From contig NZ_AP031498.1 of NCBI RefSeq assembly GCF_042854845.1, positions 3,596,001 to 3,660,000 of the forward strand: 64,000 nt of DNA, read 5' to 3'. Position 1 is the first letter of the stretch. Every line of letters starts with the position of its first letter. The notes under the pieces were generated by a model that was not told the DNA's origin, made no database searches, and saw only the letters and a program-made list of their open reading frames with translations. Of the stretch, positions 25,001 to 32,886 are shown piece by piece. The stretch is from Maricurvus nonylphenolicus (lineage in GTDB: Bacteria > Pseudomonadota > Gammaproteobacteria > Pseudomonadales > Cellvibrionaceae). The position numbers were made by a program, and so were the translations under genes.

Positions 25001-25901
25001 GGAAAGGTGCAATCGCGGTTGGGTGGTTATGGGTTTCTACCTTCATCAGGATATGGATATCTTCCTGATTGTAACCGTAGGCTTTGGTTTCCGGATCCGG
25101 GTAGAAACGGCCGGCTTTGGAGCCAGCGATTACGGAAGCGTTATCGGCGTAGGCAGACAGTACGTCTTCACCGCCCTTCTCGTAGGTATTTTTGATCATG
25201 CCAAACAGGGAATTCGGCATCTCTTTGCCATCCAGTGTCCAGGAGGCATTAAAGATCTTGTGACGACAGTGCTCGGAGTTGGCCTGGGCAAACATCATCA
25301 GCTCAACGTCTACCGGGTTACGACCCAGCTCATTAAAGCTGTCTACCAGGTAATCAATTTCATCTTCAGCCAGGGCCAGGCCCAGCTCAACGTTGGCATC
25401 TGCCAGCGCCTGACGACCACCGCCAAGAATATCAATGCTGGTTTGCGGGCGAGGCTCTTCTTTTATAAACAGTTGCTCGGCATCTTCCAGCTCGGCGAAC
25501 ACTGATTCAACCATACGGTCATGAAGTAAGGTCGCAACCGCTTCACGGTCAGCAGTGCCTTCAACATAGTAGGCAATACCACGCTCCAGACGCTTAACCT
25601 GGCTCAGGCCAGCGTTAATGGCAATATCCGTAGCCTTGGAAGACCAAGGGGAGATAGTGCCTGGACGCGGAACCACCAAAAACAGCTCACCTTTAGGGTC
25701 CTGTACATCTACTTTTGGCCCATAGGTCAGCAGCTGCTGCATTACATTCAGGTCAGAGGCCGTCAGCTCGGCGCCAAGATCGGCAAAATGAACAAATTCT
25801 GCGTAAACACCAGTCACGCCACTGGCGACTTGCTGTAAAGAGGTTAATAACTTCTGGGAACGAAATTCTGAGAGTGCCGGAGCGCCACGCAGGGTCAGCA
25901 T
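22044..25901 (-). CDS. purL: Phosphoribosylformylglycinamidine synthase
   Basis: This 1285-residue single-chain enzyme has the usual length of gammaproteobacterial PurL (about 1295). It converts formylglycinamide ribonucleotide plus glutamine and ATP to the amidine in purine synthesis. The order is an N-terminal PurS-like domain, two AIRS-like catalytic halves (NSEHCRHKIF near residue 210, HNHPTAIAPFPGAGTGSGGE near 295) and a C-terminal glutamine amidotransferase. The nucleophile Cys sits in GVCNGCQMM near residue 1127, with the partner HPER near 1249. It is a monocistronic gene with its own strong terminator. A 790-codon open frame on the opposite strand inside it is a shadow. Confidence 0.98.
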   Translation of the reverse strand: MLTLRGAPALSEFRSQKLLTSLQQVASGVTGVYAEFVHFADLGAELTASDLNVMQQLLTYGPKVDVQDPKGELFLVVPRPGTISPWSSKATDIAINAGLSQVKRLERGIAYYVEGTADREAVATLLHDRMVESVFAELEDAEQLFIKEEPRPQTSIDILGGGRQALADANVELGLALAEDEIDYLVDSFNELGRNPVDVELMMFAQANSEHCRHKIFNASWTLDGKEMPNSLFGMIKNTYEKGGEDVLSAYADNASVIAGSKAGRFYPDPETKAYGYNQEDIHILMKVETHNHPTAIAPFPGAGTGSGGEIRDEGAVGRGSKPKVGLTGFTVSNLQIPGYEQPWEENYGKPNRIVTALDIMIEGPIGGAAFNNEFGRPNICGYFRTFEENFDGERRGYHKPIMLAGGYGNIKAEHVDQNEFEPGAKLIALGGPAMLIGLGGGAASSMTSGSSSEDLDFASVQRQNPEIERRCQEVIDQCWQLGENNPIAFIHDVGAGGYSNAFPELAKDGGCGANFELRNINNDEPGMSPLEIWCNEAQERYVMAIQPEDLDTFAEICERERCPYAVVGDAISDQHITLNDKHFDTKPVDLPMSVLFGKPPKMHRSHETRSYNTLPLNRDGIELYEAAERVIQHPSVASKSFLITIGDRSVTGQVARDQMVGPWQVPVADCAVTTQAYDTYAGEAMSMGERTPTALLDGPASGRMAIGEAITNIAATRIEKLSDIKLSANWMCAAGHPGEDEKLYRTVEAIGMELCPELGITIPVGKDSMSMRTAWNEGEGDKAVTAPLSLVISAFAPVTDVRKTVTPQLRTDKESSDLLFIDLANGKKRLGASILAQVYNQIGEEPADVDSAETLKGFFAAMQESLEADEILAYHDKGDGGLFATVTEMAFAGHTGVDINIDELGEDILATLFNEELGAVVQTTRENTDAVIARFAKAGVSVSKLGWLNSHDSVRVEYNGDIIFEEGRATLQRLWSKTSYEVASLRDNAECAKSEFDQIDRVDPGLSVNLTFDQNEDIAAPYISKGVRPKVAVLREQGVNGHVEMGAAFDRAGFTAVDVHMSDILAGRVTLEDFKGIAAAGGFSYGDVLGAGEGWAKTILFNQQARDQFQGFFHREDTFSLGVCNGCQMMSNLKALIPGTEHWPRFVRNVSEQFEARFSLVKIEETPSVLFKGMEGTHMPVAVAHGEGRAEFASEQALETCDASGLVAMRYLDNQLQVTETYPANPNGSPVGITSVTSKDGRATIMMPHPERIFRAVSNSWAPDEWTEDSGWMRIFRNARVFVD

Positions 25902-26332
25902 AATGGATCGGAGCCTCTATCTTGGAACCAAATGGATGGTATTGGGAAAAGCGCGCATTGTACTGGATATCGGCGCTGCTGGCAGCTATATCCTACAGTT
26001 TTATAGATAGCCAAACTGATTACTTCAAACTTGTATAAGGCCAAAAGCCGCATCCTAGAGCCGACCGAGGCCACAACCGTTCATTTTTCGACGAATGGCA
26101 TGTGTTTCAACGTAAGCCGATACTATACTTATCCGGGAAAAACAAGCTACCCGATCACACGCAACCCGTATAGAATTGCTCAAATTTTGTGCCGAGCACC
26201 CTGTATATCGCTATTTGGCACCTTTATCCCCTCCCATACAGGAGGAGAGTAAGGTCCCATTAAGGTAGTTTGCTATACAACGATATAACGCTTGGTACTA
26301 TTAACCATGACCTTGGCAACCTGAGTCCTTAT
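25902..26332. other. Divergent intergenic region purL/mltF
   Basis: This 431-bp stretch separates two divergent genes and must hold both promoters. I see AT-rich possible -10 elements (for example TATACT near 26120) but no confident -35/-10 pair and no clear PurR box. A purine-rich AGGAGGAGAGTAAGG near 26240 looks like a ribosome site but is not followed by a suitable start codon. A 73-codon open frame here is not convincing. Confidence 0.4.
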
Positions 26333-27802
26333 ATGAGCTACAGCCGCCGACATCGCCCCATACGCACCCTGCGCCTGATAGGTTTTGCAGGCCTGTGCTG
26401 TATTTGTGCCCTGGTAGCTGGTAGCCGCACCCCCACCGAGCTGGAACGTATTGTAGAGGCGGGTAGCCTGCCTATCCTCTCCCGCAATGGCCCCACCACC
26501 TATTATGAAGGCCCTGTAGGCCTGACAGGCTTTGAATACAGCCTGGCTTCGGCATTTGCCAAAGAACTGGGTGTAGAGCTGGAAATTCGCGAAGAAGAGA
26601 ATCTGGGCGTGATGCTCGACAGTGTCGGTACCGATGCCGGCCACTTTGGAGCCTCAGGCCTGACCATCACCGAAGCCCGCCAGCAAAAAGTACGCTTTGG
26701 CGAGCCCTACCTGGATATCACCCAACAGCTGATTTACCGCAAAGGCCAACCCCGCCCCAAAACGGTTGAAGACCTGATTGGTAAAGATATTCTGGTTATC
26801 GCCAACAGTGCCCACGCCGAAAACCTGCGTGCCCTTCAAGCTGAACACCCAGAGCTGCGCTGGCGTGAGCGTGCAGACCTGGAAATGATTGACCTGGTGG
26901 AAATGGTCCACGACGGCAAAATCGACTTCTCCATCGTTGACTCCAATGCATACGATATCAACCGCACCATCTACCCCCGCGCCCGCGTGGCTTTTGATAT
27001 CTCTGAGCCTCAGCAGCTGGCCTGGGCTTTCCCACAATCTGCAGATTCCAGCCTTTACGATGCCGCCCAGGACTTTTTAACCCGCGTTAAACAGGACGGC
27101 AGGCTGGATGAGATCAAGGATTACTACTACGGCCATGTGGATGAAGTTAACCACAGCGGTGCCCTGGTATTCTCCAAGCGTGTAAAACAGCGCCTGCCCC
27201 GCTACCGAGGCTATCTGCAAGTGGCAGGTGATATGTTTAACCTGGAATGGGAGCTGTTGGCAGCAATCAGTTATCAGGAATCCCACTGGAACCCCCGCGC
27301 CAAGTCCCCTACCGGCGTTCGCGGCCTGATGATGCTGACCCGTGCAACAGCCAGTGAAGTGGGTGTAGAAAACCGTATCGACCCCATTCAAAGCATTTAC
27401 GGCGGCGCCAAGTACTTTAAGAAGATCTTTGATCGAATTCCTCAACGTATTCAAGGGCCTGATCGCACTTGGATGGCTTTGGCGGCCTACAACGTTGGCT
27501 TTGGCCACCTGGAGGATGCCCGTATTCTGACCGAACGCCATGGTGGTAACCCGAACAAGTGGGCCGATGTAAAAGAGAATCTCCCCCTGTTAGCGAAACG
27601 TAAATACTACCGCACCGTAAAACACGGCTATGCCCGTGGTTGGGAGCCGGTGAAGTATGTACAGAATATTCGCAACTTCTACAATGTGCTGGCCTGGCAC
27701 AGTCAATTGGAAACTCGCCGTATCGCGGCTACCGAATCTGAAGCGGCTTTGCAGGCGGTGAAGTTTGATAGTGAGCGTTTGAGCGGGATGTCGCAGCTGT
27801 AA
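26333..27802 (+). CDS. mltF: Membrane-bound lytic murein transglycosylase F
   Basis: This is a 489-residue protein from ATG 26333; the frame is open from TTG 26270. A hydrophobic N-terminal segment (LRLIGFAGLCCICALVAG) is followed by a periplasmic solute-binding-protein fold (about residues 35-280) and a lysozyme-like SLT domain. The catalytic Glu is in SYQESHWN (near residue 316), with GLMMLTRATA and AAYNVGFGHL further on. It cleaves peptidoglycan glycan strands to anhydromuropeptides, and the sensor-like domain may modulate activity. The length fits E. coli MltF (about 518). The start is uncertain because neither candidate has a strong ribosome site. Confidence 0.95.
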   Translation: MSYSRRHRPIRTLRLIGFAGLCCICALVAGSRTPTELERIVEAGSLPILSRNGPTTYYEGPVGLTGFEYSLASAFAKELGVELEIREEENLGVMLDSVGTDAGHFGASGLTITEARQQKVRFGEPYLDITQQLIYRKGQPRPKTVEDLIGKDILVIANSAHAENLRALQAEHPELRWRERADLEMIDLVEMVHDGKIDFSIVDSNAYDINRTIYPRARVAFDISEPQQLAWAFPQSADSSLYDAAQDFLTRVKQDGRLDEIKDYYYGHVDEVNHSGALVFSKRVKQRLPRYRGYLQVAGDMFNLEWELLAAISYQESHWNPRAKSPTGVRGLMMLTRATASEVGVENRIDPIQSIYGGAKYFKKIFDRIPQRIQGPDRTWMALAAYNVGFGHLEDARILTERHGGNPNKWADVKENLPLLAKRKYYRTVKHGYARGWEPVKYVQNIRNFYNVLAWHSQLETRRIAATESEAALQAVKFDSERLSGMSQL

Positions 27803-27824
27803 TTCTTCTAAGCGCGTCTTAAGA

Positions 27825-27856
27825 GTACTTCGTATTTCTTTAAAGGTACTTCGTAT
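27825..27856 (+). repeat. Short direct repeat downstream of mltF
   Basis: GTACTTCGTAT occurs twice, at 27825-27835 and 27846-27856, with a 21-bp period, just before the REP-like palindromes. Its function is unknown. Confidence 0.6.
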
Positions 27857-27859
27857 GTC

Positions 27860-27886
27860 GGGGTACGACCCGTAGGGTCGGGCCCC
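27860..27886. repeat. REP-like palindrome copy 1
   Basis: GGGG-TA-CGACCC, a GTA loop, GGGTCG-GG-CCCC form a hairpin related to the two GGGGTCTGACCC palindromes in the window but with altered middle bases. It lies between convergent mltF and the hydrolase gene. Confidence 0.6.
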
Positions 27887-27905
27887 TTACTTCTGTGCGG
27901 TGTCC

Positions 27906-27932
27906 GGGGTCTGCCCCTGCGGGTCAGACCCC
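27906..27932. repeat. REP-like palindrome copy 2, overlapping the hydrolase stop
   Basis: The arms GGGGTCTG and CAGACCCC flank CCCC-TGC-GGGT. Read on the minus strand, the arm supplies the last codons (Gly-Val) and TGA stop of the hydrolase gene (27924-27926). The copy at 61596-61622 has the same arms, so this end was probably shaped by repeat insertion. Confidence 0.7.
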
Positions 27933-28550
27933 ATGCTTGCGAACAAACTCAGCTATTTTTTCTGCCGCTAGCTGAAGATGTTGATCATGAGTAAAACCTG
28001 ACTTCACCCTGGGTTTTAAATCATGATCACCGTCTTCCAACCACAGTAATTCAATGGCTGACGATAAATCGTAACCTTCAACTTCTTCCAGATCACCTAA
28101 CTTATCACGCGTACCCTGCACGATCAGGCTCGGCGTCTGTAAATCCTGCAGATGTTCAGTACGTAACTTTTCCGGCTTGCCTGGGGGATGAAAGGGATAG
28201 CCCAAACACACAAGCCCTGCCACCTGTTGCTCATCTGCTATCAAGCTGGCCATACGCCCGCCCATGGATTTACCCCCGATAATCAGTTTATTCGGTCCAC
28301 CTAATTCGGCTATCACTTCCCGCCAGGTCTCCAATAAAACATCCTGCTTATTGGGCGGACGTTTTTTGCCATTTTCCCGCCGCTCCACCATATAGGGGAA
28401 CTCAAAGCGCACCACACCAATGTCCCGATCGGCAAGCAACTCTGCCATGGTATGCATAAAAGGGCTATCCATCGGTGCACCTGCGCCATGGGCCAAAACA
28501 AACAACGGTGCATCTTTGCGGTTAGCGGGACCGTTTTTTAACAACTGCAT
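27924..28550 (-). CDS. Alpha/beta-hydrolase of the dienelactone-hydrolase-like group
   Basis: This is a 208-residue cytoplasmic hydrolase with the oxyanion motif LAHGAGAPMDSPF near residues 18-30 and the nucleophile elbow GGKSMGGRMA (Ser near residue 95). A downstream Asp is in QGTRDKLG, and a His in EDGDHDLKPR completes the Ser-Asp-His triad. The length and order fit the small KANL3/Tex30-like bacterial hydrolases. The substrate is unknown. It leads a minus-strand group with the UPF0270 gene 19 bp upstream. Its last codons lie in a REP-like palindrome. Confidence 0.87.
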   Translation of the reverse strand: MQLLKNGPANRKDAPLFVLAHGAGAPMDSPFMHTMAELLADRDIGVVRFEFPYMVERRENGKKRPPNKQDVLLETWREVIAELGGPNKLIIGGKSMGGRMASLIADEQQVAGLVCLGYPFHPPGKPEKLRTEHLQDLQTPSLIVQGTRDKLGDLEEVEGYDLSSAIELLWLEDGDHDLKPRVKSGFTHDQHLQLAAEKIAEFVRKHGV

Positions 28551-28569
28551 TTATCAACAACCCTGCTAC

Positions 28570-28908
28570 TTATACATCTTGGTTAAAGTCGTCTTGCCAC
28601 TGGTCCTGATTAAGCTCATCAGAGGCTTGCGAATGTCCGGATGCGAACCATTCATCCTCAGTACTGCGACCCGCCAACTGATCCTGCTCCGCATGGTCAA
28701 CTTCCTTTTGCGTTAGGATGGAGGCGGTTTCACTGACTTCATCAAAGACCACAACAACTTCACCGCGTTGTAACTGACGCTTCACTTGATCAGCTTTGGA
28801 CTCCAGCGACACTTCCTGTACTCCGTAATCGGTGCCATCACGGGATACATAGTCTTCAATCAGCCCCTGCAGGGCATCAGCAGAGATCTGCTGAAAAGGA
28901 ATTATCAT
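28570..28908 (-). CDS. UPF0270 (YheU-like) family protein with extended C-terminus
   Basis: This is a 112-residue protein. The first 70 residues match the UPF0270/YheU pattern: MIIPFQQISADALQGLIEDYVSRDGTDYG, then EVSLESKADQVKRQLQRGEVVVVFDE. The family has no established function. The remaining 40 residues are acidic and Gln/Asp-rich (DELNQDQWQDDFNQDV) and exceed the usual family length of about 70-75. It sits between the hydrolase and the methyltransferase-like gene, all on the minus strand, probably co-transcribed. Confidence 0.88.
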   Translation of the reverse strand: MIIPFQQISADALQGLIEDYVSRDGTDYGVQEVSLESKADQVKRQLQRGEVVVVFDEVSETASILTQKEVDHAEQDQLAGRSTEDEWFASGHSQASDELNQDQWQDDFNQDV

Positions 28909-28930
28909 GCTTACTACTCGATGAACATTA

Positions 28931-29800
28931 CTACTTAAGCGGCTTGCGGAATTTTAACGTCATCCGATCACTTTCCCCAATGGCCAAATATTTTTCTTTA
29001 TCTTCATCACCTAAACGCAATGAGGGTGGCAAGGTCCAAACGCCTTTAGGGTGAATGGTTGAATCATTAGGGTTAGCATTCACCTCACTTTTGGCTTCCA
29101 GCACAAAACCCGCTTTTTGCGCCTGTTCAATCACATAGGCCTCGGTAACATAACCACTGCGAATCATGGCCGCCTCAGCGGTGCCTGGTTTGGCTCGGTG
29201 CTCTACCACCCCCAGTACACCACCGGGTTTGAGCACTTTGAAGAATTCAGTAAAAGCCTGCTCGCCGTAACCGGCCTTCATCCAGTTATGCACATTGCGG
29301 AAGGTTAAAACGCGATCAACTTCGCCAGCTGGCGCGCTCACTGCGTTTGAAGGCGGATGGAAGCTGCTGATTTCTACCCGGTTATAGTGCTTGGGATTTG
29401 CGCTCAGTTTTTCTTCAAAGCTTTTGCGCATGCGGGTAAAAAAAGCTACCTGGGAATTAGCAGGAAAATGCGCGGCATAGAATTTACCCTGACGATTTAA
29501 ATAGGGCCCTAAAATTTCGGTGTACCAACCACCGCCTGGCCAAATTTCAACCACGGTCATATCAGATTGCACATCAAAAAATGCCAGGGTCTCGGCCGGG
29601 TGACGATAGCTATCACGTGCCTTAAAAGCCGCGGTTCGCTCGGGGTTATCCACTGCTTTCTGCAGTTCCTCAGTCACCACTGGGGTTGCAGAGACCAGTT
29701 GCGAAGCAGATACCACAGTCAGTAATGCTGCAGCTTTCAGCCCGCGGGACAATTTCTGTCCCCCTTGCAAACAACCGCCTAAAATTTGATTCAGATTCAT
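28931..29800 (-). CDS. Exported SAM-methyltransferase-like protein (COG4798 type)
   Basis: This is a 289-residue protein. An N-terminal hydrophobic segment (GLKAAALLTVVSASQLVSA) looks like a signal peptide ending near residue 40. It is followed by a Rossmann methyltransferase-like fold with VVEIWPGGGWYTEILGPYL as motif I and LKPGGVLGVVEHR as the post-motif strand. A periplasmic location for a SAM fold is odd but known for this group. ATG 29800 has AAGGAG 8 nt before it and is preferred over the upstream ATG at 29845. The substrate is unknown. Confidence 0.82.
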   Translation of the reverse strand: MNLNQILGGCLQGGQKLSRGLKAAALLTVVSASQLVSATPVVTEELQKAVDNPERTAAFKARDSYRHPAETLAFFDVQSDMTVVEIWPGGGWYTEILGPYLNRQGKFYAAHFPANSQVAFFTRMRKSFEEKLSANPKHYNRVEISSFHPPSNAVSAPAGEVDRVLTFRNVHNWMKAGYGEQAFTEFFKVLKPGGVLGVVEHRAKPGTAEAAMIRSGYVTEAYVIEQAQKAGFVLEAKSEVNANPNDSTIHPKGVWTLPPSLRLGDEDKEKYLAIGESDRMTLKFRKPLK

Positions 29801-29890
29801 AATCCCTACTCCTTGCTCCGATAAACTGTTAACCAACTTCAACAATCACTATACTCGGCTTATAGACTCGTAAACATAGAAGGAATTCCC

Positions 29891-30433
29891 ATGAATACCT
29901 ATTTAGTACTGACCATTATCAGTGATGACAAGCCCGGTGTTGTGGAAACCTTATCACAGACCGTTGCCGATCATCAGGGTAATTGGATGGAAAGCCGCCT
30001 GACACACCTGGCTGGCAAGTTTGCAGGTATTCTGCGGGTTAATATCGATCAGGCTCAAAAAGCATCATTGGAACAGGCGCTTGCCGCCCTGTCTGCCCAG
30101 GGTATTCAGGTTGTCGTCACTGAGGGCGAAGGCGAGGCCGCTCAAGCCAACAGTGAAACCACACAGGTGATTCGCTTCTCGCTGATGGGCAGTGACCGCC
30201 AGGGCATCGTCAAAGAGATTGCACAGGCCTTTAGCAGCCACAAGATCAATGTTGATGAACTGGATACCCATTGTTCCAGCATGCCCTGGTCTGGTGAGCC
30301 TATGTTTACAGCACAAGGTTTGCTATCGGTACCTGCCTCAGTGGATATTGATGAGCTTTCTGAACAACTGGACGAAATTGCCGATGAGCTGGGTGTAGAC
30401 TTTGAACTGGAAGCCGTATCAGCTGAAGCTTAA
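29891..30433 (+). CDS. Glycine cleavage repressor-like protein with two ACT domains
   Basis: This is a 180-residue protein with two ACT domains: YLVLTIISDDKPGVVETLSQTVADHQGNW (residues 4-32) and VIRFSLMGSDRQGIVKEIAQAFSSHKINVDEL (about 95-126). Length and layout match GcvR, which in E. coli acts with GcvA on glycine cleavage genes; many homologues have unknown partners. GAAGGAA precedes the ATG. The following gene begins 4 nt after the stop, so the two are probably co-transcribed although functionally unrelated. Confidence 0.85.
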   Translation: MNTYLVLTIISDDKPGVVETLSQTVADHQGNWMESRLTHLAGKFAGILRVNIDQAQKASLEQALAALSAQGIQVVVTEGEGEAAQANSETTQVIRFSLMGSDRQGIVKEIAQAFSSHKINVDELDTHCSSMPWSGEPMFTAQGLLSVPASVDIDELSEQLDEIADELGVDFELEAVSAEA

Positions 30434-30436
30434 TCA

Positions 30437-31903
30437 ATGCCTGTACAGGATCAGGAACAGCAACTGGAGCAGGATCACAGCCTGCCCGTAACAAGTCGCT
30501 ATAGCCTGGTAAGCCAAGCGCCACTGACTCTACTCCTGGGGCTGGCCTTGGCCTATATTTTCAGCCCGCTATTTCAATTCCATTTTGGCCCACTGGGCTA
30601 TAACGATGCGCGAGTCATTGAGATCGCAGTCATCAGCGTAGCCAGCCTGGGTTTTATCTACCATCTCTTTTTTAAACGCCATCTGTTAAGCAGTACCATG
30701 AGCTGGTATTGGCTGGGTTTGTTTGGTCTGGCCTGGTTATCGCTAAACCAAGCCCCCTACTTTCAGGCCGGTTTGCAGGAGCTGGGGCTCTACGCGGGCC
30801 TATTAATGGCTATCTGGGTTGTAGCCCACGAAACCAGACAACTGAGCAACAAACAAATCCAGGCACTAACCACCGTACTGGTACTGGCTGTGGTCACCAT
30901 CTATGCCATGCAATTTCTGGTGTATTATCTTGGCCAGCTATTATTGCAAGACACAATGAGCAGCAAGGTACTCTTACCAAACTTCCAAAACCCGCGTTCG
31001 TTTAATCACAGCCAAGCCTGGCTCATGCCTGTGGCAGCCTGGGCTATTTATTACCTATCAAGCCGCAATCGCCTTTACTACCAGGTCGCGCTTGTGATGG
31101 TCGCGCTCTGGTGGGTGATGCTGTTTTACTCCAATGGTCGCGGTATTTTGTTATCTCTCATGAGCAGTGGCGTAGCTTTATATGTCCTCTGTCCACAAGA
31201 GAGAAAGCGCATTCTGCGCCCACTGCTGGGTACCCTGCTGCTGGGTATTGGGCTTTATCTGTTGTTATTTCTGGGGATCCCCAAACTCATCACATTAATC
31301 ACCGGAGAAGGCAGTAGCTTAAGCACACTCTATAGTGATCGACTGCAACAAACACACAGTGGTGGCCGCAGTGAATTATGGCAAGCCTCACTCGCACTGT
31401 TACAACAATATCCCTGGTTAGGCATAGGCCCGCAACATTTCCCTGCCGCCCTTGAAGGCTTGGGATCGCCGCATAATATGGCCTTGGCAACAGCCGTCGA
31501 ACTGGGTGTTCCTGCACTGTTGTTGCTGGCATTTATCCTGGCGAAGAATCTACTTAGCTCCTATCAGCAATACCGTCAGGGCCCTACGCCATTGCAGGCC
31601 TCCTTACTTACTGCTGCTGTTTGTGCGCTGATCTATAGCAACCTAACCGGCATTGCACTCACCCCGGTAAGCCAGCTATTGATGGTCCTTATCTGTGGCT
31701 TGCTTCTGGGCCTCAAGCAACAACACTCTACAACTACACCAGGCAATCAAAAGGTTTGGCTGCTGTTTTGCAGTTTATTGGTAGTCTTGTGGGCAAGCAG
31801 TTTGTGGCTAAGTGTTGGTAACCTGATGGCAACGGATACATCACTGTATGTTCCAGGTCAGAATCAGCCGCGCTTCTGGCTCAACGGACACTACTACTAT
31901 TGA
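30437..31903 (+). CDS. O-antigen ligase / PglL-type oligosaccharyltransferase-like membrane protein
   Basis: This is a 488-residue polytopic protein with about 10-12 membrane segments. The Wzy_C/WaaL-like central part has FYSNGRGILLSLMSSG and, in the large periplasmic loop, SGGRSELWQASLALLQQYPWLGIGPQHFPAAL and SPHNMALATAVELGVPALLLL. The H/N pair in the last motif is usual for ligases. Such enzymes transfer lipid-linked glycans to lipid A or to pilins. Its neighbourhood to the MSHA pilus locus (1 kb away) favours pilin glycosylation, but no other glycan genes are present, so this is inference. Confidence 0.8.
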   Translation: MPVQDQEQQLEQDHSLPVTSRYSLVSQAPLTLLLGLALAYIFSPLFQFHFGPLGYNDARVIEIAVISVASLGFIYHLFFKRHLLSSTMSWYWLGLFGLAWLSLNQAPYFQAGLQELGLYAGLLMAIWVVAHETRQLSNKQIQALTTVLVLAVVTIYAMQFLVYYLGQLLLQDTMSSKVLLPNFQNPRSFNHSQAWLMPVAAWAIYYLSSRNRLYYQVALVMVALWWVMLFYSNGRGILLSLMSSGVALYVLCPQERKRILRPLLGTLLLGIGLYLLLFLGIPKLITLITGEGSSLSTLYSDRLQQTHSGGRSELWQASLALLQQYPWLGIGPQHFPAALEGLGSPHNMALATAVELGVPALLLLAFILAKNLLSSYQQYRQGPTPLQASLLTAAVCALIYSNLTGIALTPVSQLLMVLICGLLLGLKQQHSTTTPGNQKVWLLFCSLLVVLWASSLWLSVGNLMATDTSLYVPGQNQPRFWLNGHYYY

Positions 31904-31944
31904 TGAACTCAGAGAAAGAACTTTAGGACAGGAATAATGGAGTA

Positions 31945-31967
31945 GCTGCCTGACCATCTCAGGCAGC
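31945..31967 (+). terminator. Hairpin downstream of the ligase-like gene
   Basis: A perfect 9-bp stem GCTGCCTGA/TCAGGCAGC with a 5-nt loop begins 41 nt after the ligase stop. No T-run follows. A second inverted repeat (TTATGGGG, 32021-32028; CCCCATAA, 32042-32049) lies closer to the PHO-like site. Confidence 0.45.
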
Positions 31968-32048
31968 CACCCGGTAAGGTGTGGAGTGGACGGCCATCCC
32001 TAGCTGTCTTATTGTTTTTGTTATGGGGGCGCAGGTTACAACCCCATA

Positions 32049-32077
32049 ATGACAGCAACATGACAGGAAAATGACAA
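32049..32077 (-). promoter_or_regulatory. Three-repeat PHO-box-like PhoB site
   Basis: On the minus strand three 7-mers (TTGTCAT, CTGTCAT, CTGTCAT) follow at an exact 11-bp period with 4-bp spacers. This matches the PhoB consensus CTGTCAT-N4-CTGTCAT. The orientation would drive transcription leftwards into 31904-32040, where no gene lies on that strand. The site lies just after the VIT gene stop. Confidence 0.6.
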
Positions 32078-32095
32078 TACGCTTTAAACCATTTA

Positions 32096-32872
32096 TTAAA
32101 TTATGCCTTTAAGCAGAATCCCCACACCATAGGCCATAAAGGCCGCCAAGCCCCCCACCAAGAAAGTCTCCAGGCCTGACCAATACCAGGTTTGCTCGAC
32201 ATATTGGGCTTTGCAAATACCAATTAGGAAGAAAGCCAAGCCAGTAATAATGCTGCTCCAGAGAAAGGGCTGGGCGATAAGATCAGGGATCCCCCAGTTG
32301 AGTAGAAAGGTTGCCAGAGGCAGAATGCCGGCTAGCATAAATGCCAGGAAGGTCACTGCCCCGGCCCACAATGGATGAACAACTTGCAAACTAAGGCCAT
32401 GCTCTTCTTGCAACATGGTCTCAACCCAACGCTCCCGATCCTCGGTAATCACACTGACAACCTGTTCAAGGTTGTCGCCGCTAAAACCCTTGGCCGCAAA
32501 GATCTGCCGAATTTCTTCCCGCTCCCCTTCCGGGTGAGAGTCAATTTCAGCATATTCATCGGCGCGGGCACGCTCACGACGCTGGTTCTCAGCCCGGGTA
32601 CCGAGGAAGTTACTGGCGCCCATACTAAACCCATCGGCAAGCAGATTCGCCAACCCCAGTATGATTATGACACCACTGGATAAACCGGCACCCGCAACAC
32701 CGGAAACTACCGCAAAGGTTGTTACAGCACCATCAATGGCCCCGTAGATGCTGTCCTTTAAATAGACTTTGGCAGGGCCGGCTTGCAACCTCTCGGCAAT
32801 CGCGCCGGGGCTATGATCGTGCCAAACTCTGGCGTTGTGCTTTTTCGCTCTCTTACTAAAAAGCCACAACAT
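32096..32872 (-). CDS. VIT1/CCC1-family metal transporter
   Basis: This is a 258-residue protein of the vacuolar iron transporter family, which carries Fe2+/Mn2+. TM1 has DSIYGAIDGAVTTFAVVSGVAGA, TM2 has GLANLLADGFSMGASNFLGTRAE, and a charged cytosolic metal-binding helix region (ERARADEYAEIDSHPEGEREEIRQIFAAKG) follows. TM3-TM5 come after residue 155. The Asp/Met residues of TM1-TM2 and Glu-rich helices that bind metal in plant VIT1 are present. It starts 14 bp after mshQ ends on the same strand and may be the last gene of that transcript. Its role at the inner membrane is likely metal efflux or storage. Confidence 0.9.
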   Translation of the reverse strand: MLWLFSKRAKKHNARVWHDHSPGAIAERLQAGPAKVYLKDSIYGAIDGAVTTFAVVSGVAGAGLSSGVIIILGLANLLADGFSMGASNFLGTRAENQRRERARADEYAEIDSHPEGEREEIRQIFAAKGFSGDNLEQVVSVITEDRERWVETMLQEEHGLSLQVVHPLWAGAVTFLAFMLAGILPLATFLLNWGIPDLIAQPFLWSSIITGLAFFLIGICKAQYVEQTWYWSGLETFLVGGLAAFMAYGVGILLKGII

Positions 32873-32886
32873 AAACCTGCCTCACA

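Noticed and set aside
23133..25505. A 790-codon open frame on the plus strand
   Set aside because: It lies fully antisense to purL, has no family motif, and is a codon-bias shadow of that gene.
22044..25901. Split or frameshifted purL
   Set aside because: The frame is continuous over 1285 residues and the length agrees with the family.
26031..26252. A 73-codon frame in the purL/mltF gap
   Set aside because: No ribosome site or family resemblance; it is likely chance.
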